From: Candidatus Symbiopectobacterium sp. NZEC151
Lineage (GTDB): Bacteria; Pseudomonadota; Gammaproteobacteria; Enterobacterales; Enterobacteriaceae
DNA length: 64,000 nt
Direction of reading: 5' to 3'
NCBI RefSeq assembly: GCF_025962655.1
Contig: NZ_JAGFPE010000008.1
Span: 186,001-250,000, forward strand
The stretch's first letter is position 1, and every line of letters starts with the position of its first letter. Below are positions 10,056 through 19,163 of this stretch, in pieces. Position numbers and translations under genes: made by a program. The notes beneath the pieces were generated by a model, which worked only from the letters and a program-made list of their open reading frames with translations, searched no databases and was not told where the DNA came from.

Positions 10056-10780
10056 GATGGGTTTCCTTTCATATTCTTAACTTCAGCCAGCGACTGCGGT
10101 GCGCGCAGATACGGCGTCATACGGTGTTCGACAAAAGCCAGCAAGCGGGTGAGCACCAGATTGATCAGCAGGTAGATGGCGCCGGCCACCAGAAACACTT
10201 CGAGCGCGCGGTAGGTTTCCGCAATCAAGCGTGCTGCAATGCCGGTGATTTCCATCAGCGTGATGATGGACGCCAGCGAGGTGGATTTGATCATGGAGAT
10301 CAACTCGTTGCCGTAGGCAGGCAGCGCCTGGCGAATGGCGAGCGGAAACACGATGCGGGTAAATATTTTCCAGGATGGCATGCCACAGGCGCGTGCCGCT
10401 TCGATCTGCCCGGCGGGCACCGATTGCAAACCCCCGCGAATGATTTCGCTGGCGTAAGCACCGGTACAAAGCGTTAACGACAGCAGCGCACACCAGTAAG
10501 GCTCACGCAGTATCGGCCACAGGACGCTTTCACGCACCCAACTGAATTGCCCTAAACCGTAGTAGATAAGGAACAGTTGCACCAGCAACGGTGTGCCACG
10601 GAAGAACAGCACATACAGACGTGCGACTGATTGCAACAGTCGGCTGCCAGAAAGCTGCATCGCGGCCAGCGCCAGGGCTAAAAAGAAGCCGATCAGCACT
10701 GAACCTACCGCGAGTTGGAGTGTAAGCGGTACGCCGGGAATAATTTCCAGGAAGGTTTCGTAGAAGAAATTAACATCCAT
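10052..10780 (-). CDS. ABC transporter permease (HisM-like)
   Basis: This gene encodes 242 aa with about five membrane segments. The permease coupling helix with the EAA motif is seen as [27 protein letters not shown] split over residues ~150-176. The family is the polar amino-acid uptake permeases (HisM/ArtM/OccM). Its ATG starts on the last base of the preceding permease gene, and its end overlaps the ATPase gene by 4 bp. Both are signs of tight translational coupling. Confidence 0.9.
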   Translation of the reverse strand: MDVNFFYETFLEIIPGVPLTLQLAVGSVLIGFFLALALAAMQLSGSRLLQSVARLYVLFFRGTPLLVQLFLIYYGLGQFSWVRESVLWPILREPYWCALLSLTLCTGAYASEIIRGGLQSVPAGQIEAARACGMPSWKIFTRIVFPLAIRQALPAYGNELISMIKSTSLASIITLMEITGIAARLIAETYRALEVFLVAGAIYLLINLVLTRLLAFVEHRMTPYLRAPQSLAEVKNMKGNPS

Positions 10781-11496
10781 TACCGTCTTACACCTCGCGA
10801 ATAGTGTGCCTCCGCGCGGCGCATCAGCCAGCCGGAAAAAATCGAAATCACCAGATAAATCATGGCGGCAGCCATGTAGAAATCAAACGGTTTGCCCGTG
10901 GAACCCGCACCGGTCTGTGACTGGGTCAAGAGTTCTGCCACACCGGTAACTGACACCAGCGCCGAAGCTTTCAATACCAGTTGCCAGACGTTGCCGAGCG
11001 CAGGAATGGCATGGCGCAGCAGCAGCGGAACAATAATGCGGCGCAGACGCAGCAGGGTAGGCATGCCGCAGGCTTTGGCGGCCTCTATCTCACCTTTGGC
11101 TACGGCGTAGAAGGCGCCGCGAAATACTTCGGTTTGCTGTGCGCCTGAGGCGATGCCGACGGCAATCACCCCGGCGATATAACCGGGAAAACCGATAAAA
11201 CCGTTGTGTCCAAACAGGCTTGCCAGCAGCGTCAGTGCAGAGCTACCGCCAAAGTAGAGCAGGAAAATAATCAGCAGATCGGGAATACCGCGCGTTACCG
11301 TGGTATAGCATTCCGCCACAAAGCGAAGTGGCCGATTGCCCGCTATTTTTGACCAGGCACCGAGGGTGCCGATGAGTGCGCCTAATAAAAAACCGCCTAC
11401 TGCCAATGCCAGGGTCATTCCTGTCCCCATCAGCAGCAATCTTCCCCAGCCATTCTCACCAAAACTGATGAGCTGCCAAAATGTCATTTGTTCCAC
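10780..11496 (-). CDS. ABC transporter permease (HisQ-like), first gene of operon
   Basis: This gene encodes 238 aa and is the partner of the HisM-like subunit. Membrane segments begin at LLLMGTGMTLALAVGGFLLG, and the EAA loop reads EIEAAKACGMPTLLRLRR. It is the promoter-proximal gene of the minus-strand operon permease-permease-ATPase-binding protein-amidohydrolase. A sigma-54-type promoter element and NtrC-like boxes lie upstream, which suggests induction under nitrogen limitation. Confidence 0.9.
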   Translation of the reverse strand: MEQMTFWQLISFGENGWGRLLLMGTGMTLALAVGGFLLGALIGTLGAWSKIAGNRPLRFVAECYTTVTRGIPDLLIIFLLYFGGSSALTLLASLFGHNGFIGFPGYIAGVIAVGIASGAQQTEVFRGAFYAVAKGEIEAAKACGMPTLLRLRRIIVPLLLRHAIPALGNVWQLVLKASALVSVTGVAELLTQSQTGAGSTGKPFDFYMAAAMIYLVISIFSGWLMRRAEAHYSRGVRR

Positions 11497-11603
11497 GTAT
11501 TACTCCGATTTTCTTTTTGCAGGCATAGCTCCGCGCGCGGCCTGAACGCTGCGGGTGGCCCTTGGCTGGGCATCCCTCGCATTGAGCAGAGTACTTAGGA
11601 TAC

Positions 11604-11622
11604 AAAGCAATATTCAGGCCAC
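11604..11622 (-). promoter_or_regulatory. Candidate sigma-54 (-24/-12) promoter of the amino-acid ABC operon
   Basis: On the minus strand the sequence reads GTGGCCTGAATATTGCTTT. It keeps the invariant GG and GC with exactly 10 bases between them and is close to the consensus TGGCAC-N5-TTGC. It lies about 110 bp before the first permease start and 125-160 bp downstream of two NtrC-like boxes, a normal enhancer distance. The call is by pattern only. Confidence 0.65.
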
Positions 11623-11745
11623 GTTTTTATTATTGTTGAAACGATTAATTATGCATATAAATTGCTTATTAATCAGTATTTCATTTTATTGTTTTGGTGG
11701 CGACTCACAATTTAGGGGCAGGTAGCGGTGATAAAAGGCATGTCA

Positions 11746-11783
11746 GCACCAACATGGTGCGCCTGAATGCACTGTGTTGGTGC
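11746..11783. promoter_or_regulatory. Two tandem NtrC-type enhancer boxes
   Basis: GCACCAACATGGTGC at 11746-11760 and GCACTGTGTTGGTGC at 11769-11783 both fit the NtrC consensus GCAC-N6/7-GGTGC, with centres 23 bp apart. A further half-site TTGGTGC follows near 11795. The boxes sit in the 739-bp divergent intergenic region (11497-12235) between the amino-acid importer and the enolase-superfamily gene. The rest of that region shows no gene. Confidence 0.7.
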
Positions 11784-12235
11784 GTTGTGTGGTTTTGGTG
11801 CGGTATCACCGTCTGACTGTCAGGTTGAATGGAACCCGTTGAACGTCTCGCACAGGCTTACCCTCTCACCCATGATCATCAAATTGGGATTGCTGGCGGT
11901 TGTGCAGCACACCAAAAGTGGCGGCATTATCCTCGCTCATTGTGCGGGTAATCCCAACCGTTGGTGATGTTGTTCACAGCTTTATGTGCATTTGCACAAA
12001 TATTTGCGTCGGATTTTCTGCATTTGAAAGAAATTGCCTAATGACTCACCAGGTTGTAACACCAATAATTACAAATAATAAAACGATATTTTTATTTAAT
12101 TAATACATCATTTCTTTTGTGATCGCGGTCTCAGTCGCACTGGCTGGGCGGCGATAGTACAAATCGGGTTTGTCGCTCGCCGTCGATCCGGTCGTTGTTT
12201 TTTCTATGTTATTGAATTTCAAGGTAGGTATTCGC

Positions 12236-13390
12236 GTGAAAATAGAATCTATTGATGTCACCGTTTTTACGTATCCCACTCGTCGCGTGTCCGACAGTGC
12301 GGGACATTCGCATCCAGGAGAAGAGAATCAGGCCAAGATGGCCCTCTTGACGCTGACCACCGACGATGGGCATCAGGGCTATGCATTTGCACCACCCGAA
12401 GTGGTTCGTCCGCATATTATCAACGCGTTCTTTCGCAAGGTGCTGATCGGTCAGAACCCGTTTGACAGAGAACGTCTGTGGCAGGATCTGGTGCATTGGC
12501 AGCGCGGCAGCGCCAACCAACTGACCGACCGTGCCATCTCTATCGTGGAATCCGCGCTGTGGGATCTGCAAGGTCGCTTCCTGAATATGCCGGTGCACAA
12601 ACTGCTGGGTGGTTTCCGTGAAAAAGTACCCGCTTACGGCAGCACCATGTGCGGCGATGAGCTGGAAGGCGGCCTCTCGACGCCGGAAGAGTACGGCCAG
12701 TTTGCCGAGAAACTGGTGGCACGCGGCTATAAAGCCATCAAGCTGCACACCTGGATGCCGCCGGTATCCTTCGCACCGAGCCCGCAGATGGACGTCAAAG
12801 CTTGTGCCGCCGTGCGTGAAGCGGTAGGTCCGGATGTCTGCCTGATGCTGGATGGTTACCACTGGTACAGCCGCAGCGACGCGCTCTACATCGGTCGTGA
12901 ATTGCAAAAGCTGAACTTCACCTGGTTTGAAGAGCCGATGGAAGAGCAGAGCATGGCCTCCTACAGCTGGCTGACCAAGAGCCTGGATATCGACGTCATC
13001 GGGCCTGAAAGCCTGTCAGGCAAATACTTCAGCCGCGCCGACTGGGTGAAAGAGGGTGCCTGTGACATTCTGCGCGCGGGCGTGCAGGGCGTGGGTGGCC
13101 TTTCTCCAACCATGAAGGTCGCCGCATTGGCGGAAGCCTTTGGTATGGATTGCGAAATCCACGGTAACGGTGCACCGAATCTTAACGTGGTGGGGGCAAT
13201 CAAAAACTGCCGTTGGTATGAACGCGGCCTGCTGCATCCCTTCATGAACTATGAAGAGCCCGCCGCTTACCTCAACAGCATCATCGACCCGATGGATGAC
13301 GACGGCTTTGTTCACCTGCCACAGCGTCCGGGCCTGGGTGAGGACATCAACTTTGATTGGATCGAGGAGCATACGCTGAGTAAAGAATAA
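12236..13390 (+). CDS. Enolase-superfamily protein (mandelate racemase/acid-sugar dehydratase type)
   Basis: This gene encodes 384 aa from GTG 12236, which has AAGGTAGG 8 bases upstream; a longer in-frame start at 12170 has no good ribosome site. Metal ligands of the enolase superfamily are seen as MLDGYHW (Asp), WFEEPMEE (Glu) and GPESLSG (Glu). A second-strand motif is AIKLHTW, and a probable His base lies in EIHGNGAPN. These point to proton abstraction from an acid sugar, giving dehydration or epimerisation. The K-x-H second-strand motif differs from the common K-x-K, so the substrate is left open. It precedes a Dpp/Opp-like importer and may act on what that system brings in. Confidence 0.8.
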   Translation: MKIESIDVTVFTYPTRRVSDSAGHSHPGEENQAKMALLTLTTDDGHQGYAFAPPEVVRPHIINAFFRKVLIGQNPFDRERLWQDLVHWQRGSANQLTDRAISIVESALWDLQGRFLNMPVHKLLGGFREKVPAYGSTMCGDELEGGLSTPEEYGQFAEKLVARGYKAIKLHTWMPPVSFAPSPQMDVKACAAVREAVGPDVCLMLDGYHWYSRSDALYIGRELQKLNFTWFEEPMEEQSMASYSWLTKSLDIDVIGPESLSGKYFSRADWVKEGACDILRAGVQGVGGLSPTMKVAALAEAFGMDCEIHGNGAPNLNVVGAIKNCRWYERGLLHPFMNYEEPAAYLNSIIDPMDDDGFVHLPQRPGLGEDINFDWIEEHTLSKE

Positions 13391-13457
13391 CCGCAGTAAT
13401 AATAATAAATAGCAGTAATAACAAAGCAGTGCTGAAAGAAAGAGCCCTTACAAATAG

Positions 13458-13578
13458 CCCCTAGATAGTTCGAGTTGTAGCAAGGTGGCAAGTGAATGAA
13501 TCCCGATGAGCTTACATAAGTAAGTGATTCGGGTGAATGAGCGCAGCCAACGCAGATACAGCTCGAAATATAACGGGG
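13458..13578. repeat. ERIC (enterobacterial repetitive intergenic consensus) element
   Basis: A 121-bp imperfect palindrome contains the diagnostic ERIC core: GAATCCCGATGAGCTTACAT followed by AAGTAAGTGATTCGGGTGA. The ends CCCCTAGATAGTTCGAG and CTCGAAATATAACGGGG are inverted copies of each other. It lies between the enolase-superfamily gene and the binding-protein gene, so it would be transcribed into the mRNA if these form one operon and could fold there. Confidence 0.9.
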
Positions 13579-13620
13579 AAAAACGTTTCGTCTTCCATTC
13601 TTCACACCTGGAGAAGCTAA

Positions 13621-15231
13621 ATGAAAGCACGAGCAATAATCCGTACCCTGCTACTGAGCTGTTTCTGTATGGCCGCAACACCGGCCTTACTGTCTGCAAA
13701 AACGCCCGACGATCAACTGATCGTCGGGATGAACATGAATAACATGCTGTCTCTCGATCCGGCCGCCATGACGGGCAACGAGGTGGTCGGCATTATCGTT
13801 AACCTTTACGACTCGCTGGTCGAGCTCGATCCTGAAAACCTCAGCCGCGTGCTGCCCTCGCTGGCGAAAAGCTGGGAGATCAGTCCAGACAACAACCTGA
13901 TTACCTTCCATTTGGTGGATAACGCCAAATTCCACTCCGGCAATCCGGTCACTGCCCATGATTTTTCCTGGTCGATGAAACGGTTGCTGACCCTCAACAT
14001 GGCGCAGGCCACCACCTGGAAATCCTACGGCTTTACGGCGGAGAATGTCGAAAAGCTGATCCGCGCCAAAGATGACAAAACGGTAGAGATCGAACTGCCT
14101 AAACCGAACGATCCCAAACTGGTGATCTATTCCCTTGCCACGCTCGGCAGCGGATCGGTACTGGACAGTAAAACCGTGATGAAGCATGAGAAAAACGGTG
14201 ACTGGGGTAACGGTTGGTTGACCACCAACGAAGCCGGTTCCGGTCCGTTCAAGCTGGACGTGTGGCAGGCAAAAGACGTGCTGCGCGTTAACCGTGCCGA
14301 CGGTTACTGGCGCGGTGATGCCAAAATGCGCCGGGTGATCTTCCGTCATATGACCGAATCTCAGGCGCTGCGTCTGATGATCGAAAAGGGCGATATCGAT
14401 GTAGCAACCGGTATGTCGGTGCCGGACATCAATGCCCTGAAAGCCAACCCGGAGGTGAAAGTCGAAGAGGTGAAGAAAGGCACGCTCTATTACGTTGCCA
14501 TGAGCCTGAAGAACGACGAGTTCGCCAAGCCAAAAGTGCGTGAAGCGGTGCGCTACCTCATCGATTACGACGGCCTCAACAAGACTGTGATGCCAGGCTA
14601 CGGCTTCTATCATCAGCGCCCGATTCAGGCAGGAATGGATGCCACGCTGCCTAACCCCGGTTACAAGCTGGACGTGCCGAAGGCCAAGGCGCTGCTGGCG
14701 GAAGCGGGCTATCCGAACGGCTTTGAAACCACGCTGCGGGTGCTGTCCGATCAGCCTTTCCTTAATCTGGCGACCTCGGTGCAATCAACGCTGGCCCAGG
14801 CCGGTATTCGCGCCAAGATCATTTCCGGCACCGGCAATCAGGTTTACGGCGCGATGCGCGATCGTAAATTCGACATGCTGGTCGGGCGTGGCGGCGGCGG
14901 GGTCGATCCCCATCCGCACTCCAGCCTGCGCTCCGTGGTGTACAACCCGGATAACAGCGATGAAGCCAAACTCACCAACTTCCAAGGGTGGAGAACGTCT
15001 TTCTACGACGCGCAATTGAACGAGATGATCGATCAGGCGCTGCTGGAAAAAGATCCTACCAAGCAGAAGCAGCGCTATGCCGAGATACAGGACCGCTATG
15101 AGGCGCTTTATCCTGCCATCATTCCGGTCTCGCAGATGGTCGACTCCGTGGTACAACGCAAAGATGTTATAGACTTTGTGTCACATCCGTCATCGACCAC
15201 CCGCTTGTATCTGGTGCACAAGCAACGCTGA
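13621..15231 (+). CDS. ABC transporter binding protein, peptide/opine family 5
   Basis: This gene encodes 536 aa. A signal peptide (MKARAIIRTLLLSCFCMAAT, cleavage probably after LLSA) precedes a family 5 solute-binding domain: LSLDPAAMTGNEV, LAKSWEISPDNNLITFHL, KFHSGNPVTAHDFSWS. The family binds di/oligopeptides, opines, glycosides or nickel. Here it starts a full importer cluster (binding protein, two permeases, two ATPases). The ATG has CACCTGGAGAAGC upstream. A stem-loop after the gene could raise binding-protein output relative to the membrane subunits. Confidence 0.9.
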   Translation: MKARAIIRTLLLSCFCMAATPALLSAKTPDDQLIVGMNMNNMLSLDPAAMTGNEVVGIIVNLYDSLVELDPENLSRVLPSLAKSWEISPDNNLITFHLVDNAKFHSGNPVTAHDFSWSMKRLLTLNMAQATTWKSYGFTAENVEKLIRAKDDKTVEIELPKPNDPKLVIYSLATLGSGSVLDSKTVMKHEKNGDWGNGWLTTNEAGSGPFKLDVWQAKDVLRVNRADGYWRGDAKMRRVIFRHMTESQALRLMIEKGDIDVATGMSVPDINALKANPEVKVEEVKKGTLYYVAMSLKNDEFAKPKVREAVRYLIDYDGLNKTVMPGYGFYHQRPIQAGMDATLPNPGYKLDVPKAKALLAEAGYPNGFETTLRVLSDQPFLNLATSVQSTLAQAGIRAKIISGTGNQVYGAMRDRKFDMLVGRGGGGVDPHPHSSLRSVVYNPDNSDEAKLTNFQGWRTSFYDAQLNEMIDQALLEKDPTKQKQRYAEIQDRYEALYPAIIPVSQMVDSVVQRKDVIDFVSHPSSTTRLYLVHKQR

Positions 15232-15243
15232 AGTTTGAGTAAA

Positions 15244-15268
15244 GCGTGGGGGGTATTTCCCCTCACGC
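15244..15268 (+). terminator. Intra-operon stem-loop after the binding-protein gene
   Basis: A 10-bp stem with a TATTT loop (GCGTGGGGGG pairing with CCCCTCACGC) lies 13 bp after the stop codon and 77 bp before the first permease gene. Such hairpins commonly cap or partly terminate transporter transcripts. There is no T-run. Confidence 0.5.
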
Positions 15269-15344
15269 CGTCATCCTACGAGGTAAGTCACGGCATCAGC
15301 GGCGCTGAAGAGCGCGGCGCGGGTGTCGGACGGGGAGAAAGAAC

Positions 15345-16385
15345 ATGGTTTTCTCTGATTGGCTCAAACCGGGGGCGTTACCCTATCGCGTAGCCAAGCG
15401 GCTGTTACAGGTTGCCTTCACGCTGTTTGGGTTGTTGATTCTGACCTTCATTATCGGTCGGGTAATGCCGATCGATCCGGTATTGGCAATTGTCGGTCAG
15501 GATGCTGACCAAAGTACCTATCAGCAGGTCTATCAGCAGTTAGGCCTGGATAAGCCGCTGTATGTTCAATTCGGTATCTACTTCAATTCACTGCTGCACG
15601 GCGATTTGGGCAACGCGATGCTCACCGGTCGCCCGGTGGTGGATGACATCATCCGCGTGTTCCCTGCAACGATAGAGCTGGCAACAATGGCGATTATCGT
15701 CGGTGCCGGTCTGGGCGTACCGCTCGGTGTGATGGCGGCGGCGCGGCGCGGCAAGCTGGCGGACTATATCGTGCGTTTTATTAGTCTGGCGGGTTACTCC
15801 ACGCCGATTTTCTGGGTCGGCATGATGGGGCTGTTGGTGTTTTACGCCTGGCTCAACTGGGTCGGAGGCGCAGGACGCGTGGATATGGCGTGGGATGGCA
15901 TGGTGGAGAACCGTACCGGCTTACTGCTGGTGGATTCCCTGCTGGCGCGCGAGTGGGCGGTGTTCTTCAGTGCGCTGAACCACCTGGTGTTGCCCGCCAC
16001 CATTCTTGGCTTCCACTCGCTGGCCTATATCAGTCGTATGACGCGCAGCTTTATGCTGGCGCAACTGTCGCAAGAGTACATCATCACCGCACGGGTCAAA
16101 GGGTTGTCTGAGTTTCGGGTGATTTGGGCGCATGCGTTTCGCAACATTCTGGTGCAACTGCTGACAGTAGTGGCGCTGGCGTATGGCTCACTGCTGGAGG
16201 GAGCGGTGTTGATTGAAACCGTGTTCTCCTGGCCGGGCTTTGGTTCCTATCTGACGGGCAGCCTGCTGCTGGGGGATATGAATGCGGTGATGGGCTGCGT
16301 GCTGCTGGTCGGGCTGATTTTCGTCACCCTTAACCTGCTCTCCGACATGTTGTATCAAATCTTCGATCCGAGGACCCGCGTATGA
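15345..16385 (+). CDS. Dpp/Opp-type ABC permease (DppB-like)
   Basis: This gene encodes 346 aa. The first membrane segment with the family N-terminal motif (LFGLLILTFIIGRVMPIDPV) is followed by a periplasmic loop with QLGLDKPLYVQFGIYF. Further membrane segments and the coupling loop TARVKGLSEFRVIWAHAFRN complete the permease. It forms the transmembrane channel with the DppC-like subunit, whose gene overlaps it by 4 bp. Confidence 0.92.
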   Translation: MVFSDWLKPGALPYRVAKRLLQVAFTLFGLLILTFIIGRVMPIDPVLAIVGQDADQSTYQQVYQQLGLDKPLYVQFGIYFNSLLHGDLGNAMLTGRPVVDDIIRVFPATIELATMAIIVGAGLGVPLGVMAAARRGKLADYIVRFISLAGYSTPIFWVGMMGLLVFYAWLNWVGGAGRVDMAWDGMVENRTGLLLVDSLLAREWAVFFSALNHLVLPATILGFHSLAYISRMTRSFMLAQLSQEYIITARVKGLSEFRVIWAHAFRNILVQLLTVVALAYGSLLEGAVLIETVFSWPGFGSYLTGSLLLGDMNAVMGCVLLVGLIFVTLNLLSDMLYQIFDPRTRV

Positions 16386-17287
16386 GTATGTCTTCTGAAC
16401 CGGTAATCGGCTCCTCGCCGGACGCCAAAAATGGGCGAATTCGAGTACGTGGCGCGCGGCTGTTCAATTTCCTGCGCCTGCTGGCGAAAAACCCACTGAC
16501 GGCCATTGGCTCGCTGATTGTGCTGTCGCTGATTGTGATTGCGATTTTTGCCCCCTGGCTGGCAACGCACGATCCCTTAGTACAAGACCTGGAAAATGCC
16601 CTGCAAGCGCCGGGGGCCGCCCATTGGTTTGGTACCGATGAGTTCGGGCGCGATGTGTACAGCCGTCTGGTGTATGGCTCGCGTATTACGCTGTACATTG
16701 TGGCGCTGGTGTCGGTCACTGTCGGCCCGATCGGCTTGATGCTCGGCGTGGTGGCGGGCTACTACGGCGGCATTGTCGATACCATCCTGATGCGCATCAC
16801 CGATATCTTTATCTCCTTCCCCAGTTTGGTGCTGGCGCTGGCGTTTGTTGCCGCTTTGGGGCCGGGATTGGAGCACGTGGTGATTGCCATTACCCTCACC
16901 GCCTGGCCGCCCATTGCGCGTCTGGCGCGTGCTGAAACGCTGTCGCTACGTCAGGCAGATTTCGTTTCTGCGGTGAAACTGCAAGGCGCATCGTCGCTGC
17001 GTATTTTGGTGCATCACATTGTGCCGCTGTGTCTGCCTTCGGTGATTATCCGTATCACCATGAACATGGCGGGCATCATCCTGACGGCTGCCGGGCTTGG
17101 CTTCCTGGGGTTGGGCGCACAGCCGCCCGATCCAGAATGGGGAGCCATGATCTCTGCCGGTCGTCGCTACATGATGGAGTGCTGGTGGTTAGTCACCATT
17201 CCTGGGTTGGCTATTCTGATGAACAGCCTGGCGTTCAACTTTCTCGGAGACGGCCTACGTGACATCCTCGATCCCCGCACCGAATAA
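16382..17287 (+). CDS. Dpp/Opp-type ABC permease (DppC-like)
   Basis: This gene encodes 301 aa. After a cytoplasmic N-terminus comes the OppC-type segment (FLRLLAKNPLTAIGSLIVLS), then HWFGTDEFGRDVYSRLVYGS, a diagnostic DppC/OppC motif, and the coupling loop FVSAVKLQGASSLRILVHHI. It overlaps the upstream permease gene by 4 bp and the downstream ATPase gene by 29 bp. Confidence 0.92.
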   Translation: MSMSSEPVIGSSPDAKNGRIRVRGARLFNFLRLLAKNPLTAIGSLIVLSLIVIAIFAPWLATHDPLVQDLENALQAPGAAHWFGTDEFGRDVYSRLVYGSRITLYIVALVSVTVGPIGLMLGVVAGYYGGIVDTILMRITDIFISFPSLVLALAFVAALGPGLEHVVIAITLTAWPPIARLARAETLSLRQADFVSAVKLQGASSLRILVHHIVPLCLPSVIIRITMNMAGIILTAAGLGFLGLGAQPPDPEWGAMISAGRRYMMECWWLVTIPGLAILMNSLAFNFLGDGLRDILDPRTE

Positions 17288-18137
17288 AGGTGCAACTCAG
17301 GGCGCGCCGCTGCTGGAGGTGGAAAACCTCAAGGTGAGCTTTGTTAACCACGGCGCAGTGACGGATGCCGTGCGCGGCGTCTCGTTTAACCTCGGCTGCG
17401 AGAAGCTGGCGATTGTCGGCGAATCCGGCTCGGGCAAATCAACGGTTGGACGCGCGCTGCTGCATCTGCACCCGCGCAGCGCACGGGTGACGGCCGATAG
17501 GCTGCGCTTCGGTCAGACTGATTTGCTTAATGTGTCTGAAGCGCAGATGCGCCAGATCCGCGGTAAGCGCATTTCCATGATCATGCAGGATCCGAAATAT
17601 TCGCTGAATCCGGTGGTGTGTGTCGGCGATCAGATCGCGGAAGCCTATCTGGCGCACCACAAGGTGCCAGCGCGCGTGGCGAAAGAGAAAGTCATGGCGA
17701 TGCTGGATGTGGTGCGCATTCGCCAGCCGGAGCGCGTGTACGCGCTCTATCCGCACGAAGTCTCCGGCGGGCAGGGGCAGCGCATCATGATCGCCATGAT
17801 GTTGATCACTGAGCCAGAGATCGTTATCGCCGACGAGCCGACTTCGGCGCTTGATGTGTCGGTGCGTTTGCAGGTGCTCTCGATGCTGGATGATTTGGTG
17901 TCGGAGCGCGGATTGGGGCTGATCTTTATCAGCCACGATATCAATCTGGTGCGCAGCTTCTGCGACCGGGTGCTGGTGATGTACGCCGGACGCGTCGTGG
18001 AATCCATCGCGGCGTGCGATCTCGATAACGCGCAGCACCCCTACACGCGTGGGCTGCTCAATGCGTTGCCGGACATCGATCATCCTCGCGTGCGTCTGCC
18101 GGTCATGCAGCGCGATCCTGCCTGGCTGGGTGAATAA
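17259..18137 (+). CDS. Dpp/Opp-type ABC ATPase (DppD-like)
   Basis: This gene encodes 292 aa from GTG 17259, inside the end of the DppC-like gene, with GGAGA 8 bases upstream. Walker A is GESGSGKST, the signature is VSGGQGQR, and Walker B is [15 protein letters not shown]; the family C-terminal tail HPYTRGLLNALP is present. It pairs with the DppF-like ATPase to power import. Substrate identity is not visible. Confidence 0.92.
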   Translation: MTSSIPAPNKGATQGAPLLEVENLKVSFVNHGAVTDAVRGVSFNLGCEKLAIVGESGSGKSTVGRALLHLHPRSARVTADRLRFGQTDLLNVSEAQMRQIRGKRISMIMQDPKYSLNPVVCVGDQIAEAYLAHHKVPARVAKEKVMAMLDVVRIRQPERVYALYPHEVSGGQGQRIMIAMMLITEPEIVIADEPTSALDVSVRLQVLSMLDDLVSERGLGLIFISHDINLVRSFCDRVLVMYAGRVVESIAACDLDNAQHPYTRGLLNALPDIDHPRVRLPVMQRDPAWLGE

Positions 18138-18146
18138 GGAGTGACT

Positions 18147-18947
18147 ATGAGCACACAAAATAGCGCGGCGATGATCGAGGTGAAAAACCTCAACCTCTCC
18201 TTTGGTCAGGGTAGCCAGCACAATCAGGTGCTGTTTGATGTCAATTTGGCGGTGCGCAGTGGGGAGATCTTTGGTTTGGTGGGGGAATCCGGCTCGGGCA
18301 AAACCACGGTGCTGAAATGTCTGGCAGGGCTGTTCAACCACTGGCAGGGCGAGCTGTGCATTGATGGCCAACCGCTGGCGCACCGTATCGATAGGGCTCG
18401 CTGTCGTCAGGTGCAGATGGTGTTTCAGGATCCCTACGGATCGCTGCACCCACGCCACACGGTTGAGACCATTTTGGAGGAGCCGTTGCTGATCCACCGC
18501 TTTGAACAGCGCGATCGGCGCATTAACGCTTTGTTAGATAAAGTGGGGCTGGGACCGCAGTTTCGTCGCCGCTACCCGCACCAACTCTCCGGCGGGCAGC
18601 GCCAACGCGTTGCTATCGCTCGCGCGCTGATTCTCGAGCCGCGAGTCCTGTTGTTGGATGAACCGACTTCGGCGCTGGACGTGTCGGTGCAGGCAGAAAT
18701 CCTCAATCTGCTGGCTGAACTGCAACAGCAGGACAACCTGACCTACCTGATGGTAACGCACGATCTGGGGGTGATTGCTCATTTATGCCACCGCGTGGCG
18801 GTGATGCAGTATGGCCGTATTCTGGAAACGCTGGACACGGCAGAGCTGACGCGTTCGACGGAGAAAACGGCCTATACCACCATGCTGGTGGATGCCAGCC
18901 GACAGTACAGCCGCGATTTGGCCGTGCGTTCGGAGCGAATGGGCTAA
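18147..18947 (+). CDS. Dpp/Opp-type ABC ATPase (DppF-like)
   Basis: This gene encodes 266 aa from ATG 18147, preceded by AAGGAG at 18136-18141; a GTG six bases earlier sits inside that ribosome site and is less likely. Walker A is GESGSGKTT, Q-loop MVFQDPYGSLHPRH, signature LSGGQRQR and Walker [15 protein letters not shown]. The protein is short for DppF/OppF (usually ~320-330 aa) and ends soon after the catalytic core. It is the last gene of the operon, and a strong terminator follows. Confidence 0.9.
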   Translation: MSTQNSAAMIEVKNLNLSFGQGSQHNQVLFDVNLAVRSGEIFGLVGESGSGKTTVLKCLAGLFNHWQGELCIDGQPLAHRIDRARCRQVQMVFQDPYGSLHPRHTVETILEEPLLIHRFEQRDRRINALLDKVGLGPQFRRRYPHQLSGGQRQRVAIARALILEPRVLLLDEPTSALDVSVQAEILNLLAELQQQDNLTYLMVTHDLGVIAHLCHRVAVMQYGRILETLDTAELTRSTEKTAYTTMLVDASRQYSRDLAVRSERMG

Positions 18948-18979
18948 CAGTTCGGGTAAAAACCGCATGATGTGCTGAC

Positions 18980-19008
18980 AAGACGGGTAATTTACCCGTC
19001 TTTTTTTA
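18980..19008 (+). terminator. Rho-independent terminator of the Dpp-like operon
   Basis: AAGACGGGTAA and TTACCCGTCTT form a stem that runs straight into a T-run (TTTTTTTA). It lies 33 bp after the DppF-like stop codon. Confidence 0.85.
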
Positions 19009-19163
19009 CGATCGTCGCCGATACTACACTGGTATGCTATACCTAATGGCCGTAACGTTGTGGCATATCCGTAAGTAAAAAAAAGTAAAAGGGTAGCGTT
19101 AAGGAGTGCGGGTATTTACAATCGTTACGCTTTCTTGTAGCCCCCGATCAAAAAGGAATTCTC

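Noticed and set aside
12070-12235. Possible sigma-54 promoter for the enolase-superfamily gene
   Set aside because: A GG-N10-GC pair exists near 11922-11935, but the flanking consensus is poor. The NtrC boxes are assigned to the minus-strand operon, where the match is much better.
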